Shown here in pieces: positions 51,783 through 62,223 of a DNA stretch of 64,000 nt. Position numbers and translations under genes: made by a program. The stretch is taken from the NCBI GenBank assembly GCA_019747705.1, contig JAIEQM010000031.1:1-64000 (forward strand), written 5' to 3'. How positions within the stretch are numbered: position 1 is the stretch's first letter; each line of letters opens with the position of its first letter. The notes beneath the pieces are model-generated. The model ran no database searches and was not told the origin of the DNA. It saw only the letters and a list, made by a program, of their open reading frames with translations. This DNA is from Chitinophagaceae bacterium (GTDB lineage Bacteria; Bacteroidota; Bacteroidia; Chitinophagales; Chitinophagaceae).

Positions 51783-52985
51783 TTATGACCGGAAAAGATG
51801 CTGCAAATAGGCAGACTTGAGCTCAAAAACCTGGTTTTCAAGCGACAAATGCGCCCGGGCAAAGGATGCTGCATTGGAGCTGAGGGAAGATAAAAGAGAT
51901 GGGGTATTGATAAGGTTTTGCATCTTTTCCACCATTTCAACCGGGGTATTAAATAAAAGGCCGTTGGCATTATCCTGAAATAATTCTGCAATACCCCCTA
52001 CATTGGAGGCTACAACAGGTTTGCCGGCTGACATGGCTTCCATGATAGAAACCGGGGTGCCTTCGTTCAGAGAAGTGAGCACCACCAGGTCAAGCCCTGC
52101 AAGCGCCACATCCATTTCCTTTTGCCAGGAAGTGAAGATGAGAGGTTCATTACTGCTGAAATGTGCACCGGTTTCAGTATATGCAATTCTTTTTTGCTGA
52201 AGGAGCAGTTTGAGTTTGGGTTTTTCATCACCATCCCCCACAATAAAAAATTTGAGTGACTTTGTTGCTGGATTTAATTGAAGGAGTTGCTCAGCTAAAT
52301 GAATAAAGAGTGAATGCTGTTTTACGGGAACAAGGCGGCCAATAATGCCAATTGCAAAAACATCATCATTGATTTGAAACTGATTTCTGAACTGTCTTCG
52401 TTTATTACCCGCTGCATCACTGAACTTTTGGGCTTCAATACCAAGCCGGTTAAGAATAATTTTCTGCGCCGGGGCAATTTTATATACTTCAGTCAATTCA
52501 TTTTTTAAACGTTCATTAATAGCAACAATAAATGTTGAATGTTTTGCAAGCCATCGTTCAATTCTTACAATAATTCCGGAAACAAAAGAATGAAAGTAAG
52601 AATGAAATACATGGCCATGATATGTGTGCACAATTACCGGCACTTTACAACGCCATGCTGCTACACGTGCCAGCACACCGGGTTTTGATCCGTGTGTGTG
52701 AATGATTTGCGGTTTGAATTCTTTAACGATTTTTTTGATTTGATGATAAGCATGATAATCATCAAATGGTAATACAGCATGTTTAATGGATGGAAGTATT
52801 TGTACTTTAAAACCAGTGTACTGCTGCAAAAGATATTCCGCCGACTCTTCACCATGAACCGGTTTACCGGCAATTAATAAAATATCAAACTCATTGCACA
52901 GCGCATGTGCAAGTGCCAATGTATTGCTGGCGGGTCCACCAACAGAAAGGCGGTTGAGTACGATTAAAAGCCTTGGCTTTGCCAA
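51783..52985 (-). CDS. Glycosyltransferase family 4
   Basis: The 400-residue GT-B protein has RLLIVLNRLSVGGPASNTLA at its start, an acceptor-side THGSKPGVLARVAAWRCK and the C-terminal donor lobe with IIGRLVPVKQHSLFI, IVGDGDEKPKL and SLNEGTPVSIMEAMSAGKPV (E-x7-E). It is the last gene in reading direction of the region 6 cluster, four bases downstream of the CpsB-like phosphatase. It should add a sugar to the lipid-linked unit. Confidence 0.9.
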   Translation of the reverse strand: MAKPRLLIVLNRLSVGGPASNTLALAHALCNEFDILLIAGKPVHGEESAEYLLQQYTGFKVQILPSIKHAVLPFDDYHAYHQIKKIVKEFKPQIIHTHGSKPGVLARVAAWRCKVPVIVHTYHGHVFHSYFHSFVSGIIVRIERWLAKHSTFIVAINERLKNELTEVYKIAPAQKIILNRLGIEAQKFSDAAGNKRRQFRNQFQINDDVFAIGIIGRLVPVKQHSLFIHLAEQLLQLNPATKSLKFFIVGDGDEKPKLKLLLQQKRIAYTETGAHFSSNEPLIFTSWQKEMDVALAGLDLVVLTSLNEGTPVSIMEAMSAGKPVVASNVGGIAELFQDNANGLLFNTPVEMVEKMQNLINTPSLLSSLSSNAASFARAHLSLENQVFELKSAYLQHLFRS

Positions 52986-52989
52986 TGAA

Positions 52990-53736
52990 CTAAAGTAAAG
53001 GATTCAGGAGTTTGCCGCTTTGAAGGATAGCGTCTGCTTCTGCCATGAGTGCATTATTGTTCATGGTATGCAGGTGACGGGCATGATGAAGATCGGTTCC
53101 GATGAAATCAACCAGTTGTTCGCTCACTATGAGGCGTGCATTTTCCTGCACTGCTTTTCCGTAATAACCCAGCAATGACAGAAGATTAATTTGAAGCAAA
53201 CAACCCTGGTCTTTGAAACGATGATAAATATCTTTTTTGTAGTGATAAAAACTGTAACGCTCCGGATGGGCAATGATGGGCTGATAACCGGCCATTATCA
53301 CTTTAAAAATGGTTTCTTTCAAATCCTGCGGAGGAGTTAAAAATGAAATCTCAACCAGTACCCGGTTATTGTGTATGGTTAAAAGCTGCTCTCCTTTCTC
53401 CAGGCGCTCAGGAAATATATCATCAATAAAATATTCAGCAGCGGCTTTCACTTCCACATCCATCTGTTCTTCTTTCAAACGCTGCACTAATGATGAATGA
53501 GCTGCTTTGATGGTTTCCGGGGTATTGGCATATAAATCAGGATACACATGCGGTGTGGTGATGAATTTTTTATAGCCCAGTTCCATCATTCCTTTTATAA
53601 GCTGAACGGATGTATCCAGATCAGGCGAGCCATCATCAATACCGGGTAATAAATGCGAATGCATATCTGTATGCAAACCGGAGTAATTGCCGGTAAACAG
53701 CGGTGTTTTTTCTTTTTTCTTAAACAAACCAAACAT
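52990..53736 (-). CDS. CpsB/YwqE-like PHP tyrosine phosphatase
   Basis: The 248-residue protein has PHP-domain motifs: HTDMHSHLLPGIDDGSPD near the N-terminus, TTPHVYPDLY, an AHPERYSFYH site and GTDLHHARHLH, which coordinate metal ions. CpsB-type phosphatases dephosphorylate tyrosine kinases that regulate capsule export. No bacterial tyrosine kinase is visible in the window, so its partner must be elsewhere, or the enzyme acts on another phosphate. It lies between fcl and a GT4. Confidence 0.88.
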   Translation of the reverse strand: MFGLFKKKEKTPLFTGNYSGLHTDMHSHLLPGIDDGSPDLDTSVQLIKGMMELGYKKFITTPHVYPDLYANTPETIKAAHSSLVQRLKEEQMDVEVKAAAEYFIDDIFPERLEKGEQLLTIHNNRVLVEISFLTPPQDLKETIFKVIMAGYQPIIAHPERYSFYHYKKDIYHRFKDQGCLLQINLLSLLGYYGKAVQENARLIVSEQLVDFIGTDLHHARHLHTMNNNALMAEADAILQSGKLLNPLL

Positions 53737-53738
53737 AC

Positions 53739-54668
53739 TTAAAACGGCAGCGACTGAACTTCGTTATATACTTTTTGGATACCTGTATGCAACTCAATTT
53801 TTGCTTTCCAGCCCAGTGCATGAATTTTTGAGCAATCTAATAATTTGCGTGGCGTGCCATCCGGTTTATCTGCATTAAATTTTAAATCGCCATCATAGCC
53901 TGTAACCGTTCTGATAATCTGCGCCAGCTCACTGATGGTTACATCCGTGCCGGTACCAACATTTATTAAACCGGGTTCATTATAATTGTTCATTAAAAAG
54001 AAGCATGCTTCAGCAAGGTCATCTACATGCAAAAACTCACGCATGGGTTTGCCACTTCCCCAAATTTCCACAAAGGGGTCATTCTTTCGCCTGGCCACAA
54101 TCATCTTGCGCAGCAGTGCCGGCAGCACATGTGAGTTATTCAAATCATAGTTATCATTGGGGCCATACAAATTGGTGGGCATGGCAGAAATAAAATTGCA
54201 GTTGTACTGGCTGCGGTAAGCATCACACAATTTTAATCCGGCAATTTTTGCAATAGCATAGGGTTCGTTGGTTTGCTCCAGCAACCCTGTTAAGAGGTAT
54301 TCTTCTTTAATGGGCTGCTCTGCAAATTTTGGATAAATACAGGAAGAGCCTAAAAACAACAGCTTGGTTACACTATGCTGGTAAGATGCATGAATGATAT
54401 TACTTTCAATCATGAGATTATCATACAAAAATTCAGCTCTGTAAGTATTGTTGGCCACAATACCACCCACTTTTGCAGCAGCCAGGAACACATAATCAGG
54501 TTTCTGTTCTTTGAAAAATTTTTCAACTGCTCCCTGGTTTCTTAAATCCAGTTCAGAAGATGTACGAAGCACCATGTTGTTATACCCTTCAGCCTGTAAT
54601 TTTCTTACAATGGCCGAGCCCACCATACCACGATGACCTGCTACATATATTTTTGACTTCTTCTCCAT
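53739..54668 (-). CDS. fcl: GDP-L-fucose synthase
   Basis: The 309-residue reductase/epimerase has the NAD(P) motif [30 protein letters not shown] and the Tyr-x3-Lys of [18 protein letters not shown]. It completes GDP-L-fucose synthesis from GDP-4-keto-6-deoxymannose. Its start overlaps the stop of gmd by one base, so both enzymes are co-translated, giving a GDP-fucose supply for the locus. Confidence 0.95.
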   Translation of the reverse strand: MEKKSKIYVAGHRGMVGSAIVRKLQAEGYNNMVLRTSSELDLRNQGAVEKFFKEQKPDYVFLAAAKVGGIVANNTYRAEFLYDNLMIESNIIHASYQHSVTKLLFLGSSCIYPKFAEQPIKEEYLLTGLLEQTNEPYAIAKIAGLKLCDAYRSQYNCNFISAMPTNLYGPNDNYDLNNSHVLPALLRKMIVARRKNDPFVEIWGSGKPMREFLHVDDLAEACFFLMNNYNEPGLINVGTGTDVTISELAQIIRTVTGYDGDLKFNADKPDGTPRKLLDCSKIHALGWKAKIELHTGIQKVYNEVQSLPF

Positions 54669-55780
54669 TATTCAAACTGATTTTTTCCTTTAAACCCACT
54701 TTCACGCAAATGCTTTTCTCTTTTAAACAGCTCCACATCAGCCGTCACCATTTCTTTCACCAGTGCAGGCAAATCGTACTTCGATTTCCAGCCCAGCTTT
54801 GTTTTTGCTTTTGTTGGGTCGCCAATTAATAATTCCACTTCTGTGGGGCGGTAGTAAGTAGGGTCAACAGCAACTACTTCTGTTCCTGCTGTTACTTGAT
54901 AAGCAGGATTGCTGCAGCTTATTACAAAGCCTTTTTCGCTTTCATCAACGCCTCTAAATTCAACTGTAATTCCAAGTTCAGCAAATGCCATACGTACAAA
55001 TTCACGTACCTCTGTTGTAATACCGGTTGCTATTACAAAGTCTTCTGCAGTATCCTGCTGCAGCATCAGCCACATGGCTTCAATATAATCTTTGGCATGA
55101 CCCCAGTCTCTTTTTGCATTGAGGTTACCCAGGAATAATTTATCCTGCATACCCATTGCAATTTTAGCAACAGCTCTTGTAATTTTCCTGGTTACAAATG
55201 TTTCGCCACGCAAAGGAGATTCATGATTAAACAAAATTCCATTGCAGGCAAACATGTTGTATGCTTCACGATAATTTACTGTAATCCAGTATGCATATAA
55301 TTTAGCAACGCCATAAGGGGAACGTGGATAGAAAGGTGTTCGTTCAGATTGCGGCACTTCCTGTACCAGGCCATATAATTCAGAAGTAGAGGCCTGGTAT
55401 ATTTTTGTTTTTTGTGATAAGCCCAGCAAACGAACAGCTTCTAAAATACGCAGTGTTCCAATACCGTCTGCATTAGCAGTGTATTCAGGCGTATCAAAGC
55501 TCACTTTTACATGGCTCATGGCGCCCAGGTTATAAATTTCATCCGGCTGCACTTCCTGGATGATGCGGATGAGGTTGGTGCTGTCTGTTAAATCGCCATA
55601 ATGCAGAATGAAATGACGGTTATTTACATGCGGGTCTTCGTATAGATGATCTATACGTTCTGTATTAAATAATGAGCTCCTTCTTTTAATACCATGTACT
55701 TCATATCCCTTTTTTAAAAGGAATTCTGATAAGTAGGCTCCATCCTGACCGGTTACACCTGTTATTAATGCTTTCTTCAT
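54668..55780 (-). CDS. gmd: GDP-mannose 4,6-dehydratase
   Basis: The 370-residue enzyme has the NADP motif [17 protein letters not shown], catalytic STSELYG, Tyr-x3-Lys in [11 protein letters not shown] and [15 protein letters not shown], all typical of GMD. It makes GDP-4-keto-6-deoxy-D-mannose, the precursor for GDP-L-fucose (through the adjacent fcl) or GDP-rhamnose and perosamine. It is upstream of fcl on the same strand. Confidence 0.96.
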   Translation of the reverse strand: MKKALITGVTGQDGAYLSEFLLKKGYEVHGIKRRSSLFNTERIDHLYEDPHVNNRHFILHYGDLTDSTNLIRIIQEVQPDEIYNLGAMSHVKVSFDTPEYTANADGIGTLRILEAVRLLGLSQKTKIYQASTSELYGLVQEVPQSERTPFYPRSPYGVAKLYAYWITVNYREAYNMFACNGILFNHESPLRGETFVTRKITRAVAKIAMGMQDKLFLGNLNAKRDWGHAKDYIEAMWLMLQQDTAEDFVIATGITTEVREFVRMAFAELGITVEFRGVDESEKGFVISCSNPAYQVTAGTEVVAVDPTYYRPTEVELLIGDPTKAKTKLGWKSKYDLPALVKEMVTADVELFKREKHLRESGFKGKNQFE

Positions 55781-55964
55781 GTGTTTATTTGTTATTTTAG
55801 ACTATTGTCACATAGTATGCACATAATCATTTACGGTTTGTATGCTTTGTTTATGCGCATTTCATGTGTTCATTTTTATTTTAAATTTTTGCCACAAGGT
55901 ATAATCATTAAAAATTATCATCCCGGTTGGTGTAAAGGTGGGCTGCTGATTTTTAATGATTATT

Positions 55965-56735
55965 TCATGTTGCTGATTGTTTTTTATTTTTCCAGTACTC
56001 CTGCACTTTTATAAAATATCTTGAATACAAACGCAGGTAACTGGAAGGCATTTTATTTTCTGAAAGTATCTGTTTGATTTCTTTATTAATTTTTATGGTA
56101 CTGGCAACTCCTTTTGTACTCTTGCCCCCCAAATTCATACGTACCAGCATTTTAGGGATGTATATTGATTGCAGTGCATGTTTCTTTAAATACCGAAACA
56201 GCAAATCAAAATCTGAAGCAATATCCATATCAGTGCGATAAAGGCCGTACTGATCAAAAAACTTTTTATAGCAAAAGAATGTTGGATGTGCCGGCATAAA
56301 CCCGTATTTAAACAATGCGGGTTTAAAAATAGCTGATGAATAATACCGGATAATTTTACCCGGCGCTTCTTCCTTTACAAAACCCACATCACCATACACA
56401 CAATCAATGCCATCATTTTTTTGCAGCACATCCGCCACCTGCTGAATAATCGTATCATCGGCAAATTCATCATCTGCATGCAGGATGCCCACCACATCAC
56501 CCGTTGCCAGTTTGATGCCTTTGTTCAATGCGTCATACACGCCGTTGTCTTTTTCAGAAACAATTGTTGAAATCTGTGACTGATATCTATTGACAACCTC
56601 CAGTGTGCCATCTTTGGAGGCACCATCTATAATAATGTATTCAATCTGTGGGTATGTTTGCCGGAGCACCGACTGAACTGCACGTTCAATTGTTTTGGCA
56701 CGGTTATAAACAACGGTAATGATGGAAACTTTCAT
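55965..56735 (-). CDS. Glycosyltransferase family 2
   Basis: The 256-residue GT-A protein has VSIITVVYNRAKTIERAVQS, IIIDGASKDGTLEVV and the DXD-like HADDEF site. The C-terminal half has FFCYKKFFDQYGLYRTDMDI. It likely adds a hexose to the repeat unit. It is separated from gmd by about 180 bases without features. Confidence 0.9.
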   Translation of the reverse strand: MKVSIITVVYNRAKTIERAVQSVLRQTYPQIEYIIIDGASKDGTLEVVNRYQSQISTIVSEKDNGVYDALNKGIKLATGDVVGILHADDEFADDTIIQQVADVLQKNDGIDCVYGDVGFVKEEAPGKIIRYYSSAIFKPALFKYGFMPAHPTFFCYKKFFDQYGLYRTDMDIASDFDLLFRYLKKHALQSIYIPKMLVRMNLGGKSTKGVASTIKINKEIKQILSENKMPSSYLRLYSRYFIKVQEYWKNKKQSAT

Positions 56736-56739
56736 CGTT

Positions 56740-57288
56740 CTACGATATCACTCTTTCTTTTACCGGAGTTGCCGGGTTGCCGCTGTTAATAGTATAAGAA
56801 GCCATTTCATTTCTTGCCACAGAGCCTGCTGTTAAAACCGCATGTGAGCGGCAAATAACACCCGGACAAACAATCGATTTTGCGCCAATCCAAACCCCAT
56901 CTTCAATCAGGATAGGTTTTGTCATCAGGTCAAACGTGATTTTTGAATAATCATGATTTCCTGTTAAGAGGTAAGCACCCTGTGAAATACAGACATGATT
57001 CCCAATTTCTACCTTTACCAAATTATCAATCCAAACCCCTTCACCAATCCATACATGATTACCAATACTGAGTAACCATGGATATTTAACAAGCACTTGC
57101 GGCTTTATCGTAACACCCTTCCCTATTTTAGCACCAAATAAACGTAACAGAAATATTCTGATGCCTGAAAATGGATGCCACTTGCTTTGAACAAATACAG
57201 CACTCATAAAAAACCATAAAGATCTGATCAGCACAGTCCTCCTGGTTTTATACCAGTCATTATTATAGTTATCTAATTGTGTTTTCAT
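56740..57288 (-). CDS. WcaF-like acetyltransferase
   Basis: The 182-residue protein has left-handed beta-helix hexapeptide repeats (IGKGVTIKPQVLVKYPWLLS, IGNHVWIGEGVWIDNLVKVE, IGNHVCISQGAYLLTGNHDY), the DDWYKTRRT-like N-terminus of colanic-acid O-acetyltransferases and the catalytic His in TGNHDY. It uses acetyl-CoA to O-acetylate a sugar. The gene starts 11 bases after the GT4 stop upstream. Confidence 0.9.
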   Translation of the reverse strand: MKTQLDNYNNDWYKTRRTVLIRSLWFFMSAVFVQSKWHPFSGIRIFLLRLFGAKIGKGVTIKPQVLVKYPWLLSIGNHVWIGEGVWIDNLVKVEIGNHVCISQGAYLLTGNHDYSKITFDLMTKPILIEDGVWIGAKSIVCPGVICRSHAVLTAGSVARNEMASYTINSGNPATPVKERVIS

Positions 57289-57299
57289 CAGCTTAAAAA

Positions 57300-58457
57300 T
57301 TATTCTGTGAAAAGTAAATGATACATTTCTTTTAAAGCTGCTTTATCAGTTCTTTGTTCAATAAATGTTTTTGCCGCCTTTGCTGAAAGCATAAATTCCT
57401 GTTCATTCATTTTTGCAAATTGTTCAATACTTTTTATCAATCCATTCTGTAATTGATCTGTATCAACCGAAAAACCGCAATGATACTTTTCCAGATCAGG
57501 AAAAGGAGTTGTTTTAGTTGTAATAACGGGCTTGCCGGCACTTAATGCCTCAGCAATAGCATGACCAAAATTTTCACTTTTACTTGGCATGATAAACACC
57601 TGGAATCTTGCCATTGCCTCCGTTAACAAATGAGGTGGCAGCTCGCCATGGTAATGAATCCTTATATGCCCCGGCAATATTTTTATTACCTCTTTGCATT
57701 TCTTCCAGTATTCCGGATCTTTTACCGGTCCATAAATATGCCATTGAACAGAAGCTTTTACATGTAAACATGCCCTCAATGCTTCCAAGTGATTTTTCAT
57801 GGGGCTGATGAGAGCTACCGTACCCATGATCAGTTCATTTTCCTTTTTTTCAGGACCACTTATAAGTGGTAAAAGATTAGGGAAATTGGCAGCTTGCTTT
57901 ATGTTCAACCCGGAACCCATCTTATTACAGATAAACTGTTCTTCCTGCGAATCTGTTGCGTGCCATGTTACCGATTGATGTAAGTGTAACCAGCGGAATA
58001 AACCCAGGTATATCTTTTTCTTAAGCGACTTTTGTGAAAGAGCTCCCGGGTGGAGCATACCCCTCGCAGAAAGAACAACCTGTAAAGAAGGTTTCTTTCT
58101 TTTCAACCTTGCAGCATACCAAAGGGGAAGTAAATTAAAATAAACCGAATAAAGTCCGTTGACATAAATAATATCAGGATGAGCCTCATCTATTATCTTT
58201 TTCAATTCGCTCCGCTTTTCCCAACCGTATTTCCAGTAATACACTTCTGCCTTTGCCTCCCAGTCAACAAATCTGTTTGTATCTATACCTTTCAGTTGCT
58301 CAACCCCACCCATTTCATGAGGTTTGCAAACAACCCTGATTTCATACTCCTCATACAGCTCTCTTACTAAATTCACTAACGACTGTGTAGGCCCACCTGC
58401 TTTATACGATGGATAGAAATGATCATAAAAAATCAGGATACTTTTCTTCAGCTCCAA
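57300..58457 (-). CDS. Glycosyltransferase family 4
   Basis: The 385-residue GT-B protein has FYPSYKAGGPTQSLVNLV in the N-terminal lobe, VVLSARGMLHPGALSQKS, and the donor lobe with MGTVALISPMKNHLEALRAC, QWHIYGPVKDPEYWKKC and SKSENFGHAIAEALSAGKPV (E-x7-E). It likely adds one sugar of the repeat unit. Confidence 0.9.
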   Translation of the reverse strand: MELKKSILIFYDHFYPSYKAGGPTQSLVNLVRELYEEYEIRVVCKPHEMGGVEQLKGIDTNRFVDWEAKAEVYYWKYGWEKRSELKKIIDEAHPDIIYVNGLYSVYFNLLPLWYAARLKRKKPSLQVVLSARGMLHPGALSQKSLKKKIYLGLFRWLHLHQSVTWHATDSQEEQFICNKMGSGLNIKQAANFPNLLPLISGPEKKENELIMGTVALISPMKNHLEALRACLHVKASVQWHIYGPVKDPEYWKKCKEVIKILPGHIRIHYHGELPPHLLTEAMARFQVFIMPSKSENFGHAIAEALSAGKPVITTKTTPFPDLEKYHCGFSVDTDQLQNGLIKSIEQFAKMNEQEFMLSAKAAKTFIEQRTDKAALKEMYHLLFTE

Positions 58458-58550
58458 TAGTAAAAATTAAAGTGTATTTGCATTGTTAACAGGCAACTAT
58501 TGAATTACAGTTTTTTTTGATTATTGCCTTACTCCTCAATGCTTTCCGTT

Positions 58551-59924
58551 TTATAATTTTAGCCGCAACAGCCGGTCAGCAGCCCAGTAACAGAATGCAA
58601 TGAATACGAGATTTTTAATGAGTGAATTAACGCACATTAATACATCTGTTTCTATTTGAATGGAGTTCAGGAACAAGATGGGGAACCATAGTACAATGGT
58701 TGGTGTTTTTCTTGAAAGCAATACCAACATATACAGCATTACATTAAAAAACAAACCATAAAAAAACATGAATATAATACCTCCTGTTTTATCAAAATTT
58801 GCATACGCTTCACCTATAGGGCTGATGTTCATGCTGTATCCTTCAATTTTATACCCTGTGAAACGCTCCATATTTTCATGCCCGCCTGATTTTGGTTTGT
58901 CGGGCCACAAAATACGTGGTACAAAAGAAGCAGCAAGTGTTGTAAATATGGTTTCGCCTTCTGCAAAAGGTTCATTTTGCGGCACATGAACAAATACTTT
59001 TGATATAATTAACCCCTGGTTAAAGCGGTTTACAGTAGGGAACATTTCATACAAGTTAAAGAATTTGTCCGGATTGGAAAGCCTGTTGAGGATAAGTGAA
59101 AAAAAAGTACCCGTTTCATTTGCATCACCTTTTCCATACCATGTTACTGCACGATAGTCTCCTTTAACACTTTGCAGTAATATAATACAAATAAAACCTG
59201 CTGTCGTTAATCCAAATTTGGCGCCATCTGACATTTTTTTTCCAAGCAGTATCAGCATTGCACCCAGCATAAGTGTAAATACAAGTTCACCAAACATACC
59301 CTGTGCCAATGCCTGGGCAAATATCATAACAATACCACCCAGTAAAAAAGCTTTCCTGTTTTTAGCGTCAGAAAAGAAGGTGTAAATAACTCCAACATAT
59401 AAGAGTTTACCAAATAAGTAAGCAATATACTTTAGCTCGCCGGGTATAAATATTTGCAATGCGCCGGAAACTGTTCCAATGATAATTAATAAAACTCCCA
59501 GGTTTCCTTTCCCCTTCAGGTATTGCTGCGATTTGTAAATGGATTCCCTTAATATTTTTGCAGCATTCAGATGCCTGTTCAGGGGTAGTTTTAACCCCAG
59601 AATCATGCTTATAATTGCCGGCAATACAAAAGAAAAATATTCTTCTGATGAAATACCCATATCATATTTTAAGGCAATAACAATATAATCGTTATTGTAA
59701 AACCTGTAAACAATCATAGGCATAATTAAACACTGAAAAACAGCAAGCAGGATAGTAATATCAAACAAGTTATAACCCTTACCAATGGAGTCAATAAAAC
59801 TGATTGCCATGTATACTGCAATACCAACAGAAACGATTTCATAAGCACTGAAAGAGCCAAGCATGCTGAAACCAAGTGCTCCAAGTAATGAAAGTATTAT
59901 TATAAATAGCCTCCGCAGGTTCAT
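58551..59924 (-). CDS. Oligosaccharide repeat-unit polymerase (Wzy-like)
   Basis: The 457-residue protein has about 11 to 13 hydrophobic helices with a polar loop around 265 to 365 (RAVTWYGKGDANETGTFFSL, RILWPDKPKSGG, MNISPIGEAYANFDKTGG). GEAYANF and RFTG-like motifs are typical of Wzy in the EpsG/OppA-type polymerases of Bacteroidota. It overlaps the upstream GT4 stop by 4 bases. Polymerase function is inferred from topology and context. Confidence 0.75.
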   Translation of the reverse strand: MNLRRLFIIILSLLGALGFSMLGSFSAYEIVSVGIAVYMAISFIDSIGKGYNLFDITILLAVFQCLIMPMIVYRFYNNDYIVIALKYDMGISSEEYFSFVLPAIISMILGLKLPLNRHLNAAKILRESIYKSQQYLKGKGNLGVLLIIIGTVSGALQIFIPGELKYIAYLFGKLLYVGVIYTFFSDAKNRKAFLLGGIVMIFAQALAQGMFGELVFTLMLGAMLILLGKKMSDGAKFGLTTAGFICIILLQSVKGDYRAVTWYGKGDANETGTFFSLILNRLSNPDKFFNLYEMFPTVNRFNQGLIISKVFVHVPQNEPFAEGETIFTTLAASFVPRILWPDKPKSGGHENMERFTGYKIEGYSMNISPIGEAYANFDKTGGIIFMFFYGLFFNVMLYMLVLLSRKTPTIVLWFPILFLNSIQIETDVLMCVNSLIKNLVFIAFCYWAADRLLRLKL

Positions 59925-61075
59925 ACAATTGATTCTATGGCTTCTGCAATGTTTTTAAATGAGTAGTTCATAATACTTTTTTGTATCATTTTCTCTTTAT
60001 ATACAATTTCTTTTTTTGCAAATTTCATCATGATATTAATAAGTTCGGCCTTGTTGTTATTTTTAAATACATGGCCTCCTGTTTCGTGTCCAATATCTGC
60101 TGCACAACCACAACGATCACTTATTATTACAGGGCGGCCAGATGCCATTGCTTCATTTACACTTAATCCCCATGTTTCGCCTGGCCCCTGCGAGGGAAGC
60201 ACAAATACATTGCCAAGACGGTAAACCAACGGCATCATCAGTTGATTACAGAAACCTGTGAAAATAATATGTTTATCGCCGCAGGCGAGTTGTTTTAGTT
60301 CCTCTTCCATTACACCAGTGCCTGTAATAATCAGGCGTGTATTGTCCTGTTTCATTTCTATAAAACACTCTATAAGAAATTGTACGTTTTTTTTGGATTC
60401 CAGCTTGCCTGCAAATAAAAAAACAGTTGTATCAGCAGGTATATCGAGCTCATTGCGCCATTTCGCCGCTTTCAGTTCAAGACTTCCGTCGTCATCTGCA
60501 AACCGGCTGTTATCAATTGCATGCGGGGCATATCTTAGTTTTGAACCTGTAACACCATGCTGAAGGAAATATTGTTTATTTGATTCACCCGTATATAAAG
60601 CAACACTAATATTCCTGTAAACCCATTTCAGGAATATCCTCCTTGCGATCTTCTTCATAGAGAACCCCGAAGGTTCGTCAAGCAATGTTGAATCTCCCCG
60701 AAATAAAACTTTTGTTTTACCGCTGAAAAAACGGATGGCTTTTAAATGGCTTTCAAAACTCCATCCATAAATCATTACCGCATCTGGTTGATAATATTGA
60801 ACCCGCTCAATCAGGTTTTGGTTAACGATTCCTTTAAAGTGGCCCGCTCCGGGGTTTATGGAAATGTTTTCAAGAAACTCTTTTTCATAGCCATCCAGCA
60901 AAGGAATATCCCACGTAAAAGTAGTTTTAAAATCCGGGTCATAAACATTTCCATTTTTTGTTTGCCCCCATGTATAAAAAACTTTCAGCTCGATTTTTCT
61001 TCGTTCCGTTAATAACCTGAACAAAGGCGCATTGTACTGAACAGGGTGTGATGTAATAATCGCCAGTTTCTTCAA
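59921..61075 (-). CDS. Glycosyltransferase family 4, paralogue 1
   Basis: The 384-residue GT-B protein shares the start KLAIITSHPVQYNAPLFRLL with the next gene downstream in coordinates. Donor-lobe motifs are FLFAGKLESKKNVQFLIECF and GPGETWGLSVNEAMASGRPV, then the Cys-rich DRCGCAADIGHETGG. Each neighbour overlaps by 4 bases, so the transcript is continuous. Confidence 0.9.
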   Translation of the reverse strand: MKKLAIITSHPVQYNAPLFRLLTERRKIELKVFYTWGQTKNGNVYDPDFKTTFTWDIPLLDGYEKEFLENISINPGAGHFKGIVNQNLIERVQYYQPDAVMIYGWSFESHLKAIRFFSGKTKVLFRGDSTLLDEPSGFSMKKIARRIFLKWVYRNISVALYTGESNKQYFLQHGVTGSKLRYAPHAIDNSRFADDDGSLELKAAKWRNELDIPADTTVFLFAGKLESKKNVQFLIECFIEMKQDNTRLIITGTGVMEEELKQLACGDKHIIFTGFCNQLMMPLVYRLGNVFVLPSQGPGETWGLSVNEAMASGRPVIISDRCGCAADIGHETGGHVFKNNNKAELINIMMKFAKKEIVYKEKMIQKSIMNYSFKNIAEAIESIV

Positions 61076-62223
61076 CGCAATACCTCCTCTTCAATGGCAT
61101 CTGCTATCCACTGCAATGAATAATGACAGATATGATTGAAAGCTTGTTTGCCCAATTCCATCGCATGTTTTTTACTTGAGAACTGTTGCATACTTTTTAA
61201 CAGATCATCTTCATTTCCGCTCTTAAACACAAAACCGGTTTTTTGCTGTATAATAAGGTCAGGAGCGCAACCACATTGATCACTGATCAATGCCGGCCTT
61301 CTGCAAGCCATAGCTTCATTTACACCTAAACCCCATGTTTCATTTTTACTCGTTAAAACAAATACATCTCCAGTGCGGTATACCCATGGCATGTCTGATT
61401 GATTCCTGAACGGTTGAAAAAGAATGCGCTGATCATCTTTTGCTAACTCCTTCAATTGTTTTTCCTGCCGGCCATTACCATACAAAAGTAAACGGTATTG
61501 TGATCCCGCTAATTTTTTAAAGGCATTTATAAGCAAATCCAGTTGTTTAAGTTCATAAAATTTACCGGCATATAAAAACACAATAGCCTCTTCAGGTATA
61601 TTCAATTGTTGTCGTTCATCTGCAGCACGTTGTTCCCACTGATCAGCATGTGTCGTGAAACGGTCATTATCCACTGCATGCGGTGCAGCAACAAGCTGTT
61701 GCTCCATCATTCCATATTTTACTAAATATTCTTTATTATGTTTACCCACATAAAAAGCAATATCCACTTTTCTGTACACCCATTTCAAAAGGAATGTTTT
61801 AAAAAAAGAATAAATGCCGACTCTATTATTTAGCAAATGCGAATCGCCCCTGAAAAATAATTTTGTATTGCCTCCCAACCGTTGCATGATGTTCAAATGA
61901 CTGAACACGCTCCAGCGGTAAATCAATACCGCATTGAACTGTTCTTTTTTTAATTGCTGAATAAAGCCCGGGTTGATAATCCCAAAAAACCTGTTTGAAT
62001 CAGGATGCTTTGATGTATTCTTTACAAATATATAATCATAACCTTCCAGCAAAGGGATATCCCAACTGCGTTGCATAGCAAACTTTGCATCGTACACTTC
62101 TTTTTCCGATTGACCCCAGGTGTAAAATACTTTTACTGCAATTTTCTTTCGTTTACTTAATAAACGGAATAAAGGAGCATTGTATTGAATAGGATGTGAG
62201 GTAATGATGGCTAATTTCTTCAC
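61072..62223 (-). CDS. Glycosyltransferase family 4, paralogue 2
   Basis: The 383-residue protein is a paralogue of the gene at 59921: same N-terminus (KLAIITSHPIQYNAPLFRLL), same FYTWGQ and WDIPLLEGY blocks, and SKNETWGLGVNEAMACRRPA with DQCGCAPDLI. The two probably arose by tandem duplication and may now add different sugars or linkages. It overlaps each neighbour by 4 bases. Confidence 0.9.
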   Translation of the reverse strand: MKKLAIITSHPIQYNAPLFRLLSKRKKIAVKVFYTWGQSEKEVYDAKFAMQRSWDIPLLEGYDYIFVKNTSKHPDSNRFFGIINPGFIQQLKKEQFNAVLIYRWSVFSHLNIMQRLGGNTKLFFRGDSHLLNNRVGIYSFFKTFLLKWVYRKVDIAFYVGKHNKEYLVKYGMMEQQLVAAPHAVDNDRFTTHADQWEQRAADERQQLNIPEEAIVFLYAGKFYELKQLDLLINAFKKLAGSQYRLLLYGNGRQEKQLKELAKDDQRILFQPFRNQSDMPWVYRTGDVFVLTSKNETWGLGVNEAMACRRPALISDQCGCAPDLIIQQKTGFVFKSGNEDDLLKSMQQFSSKKHAMELGKQAFNHICHYSLQWIADAIEEEVLR

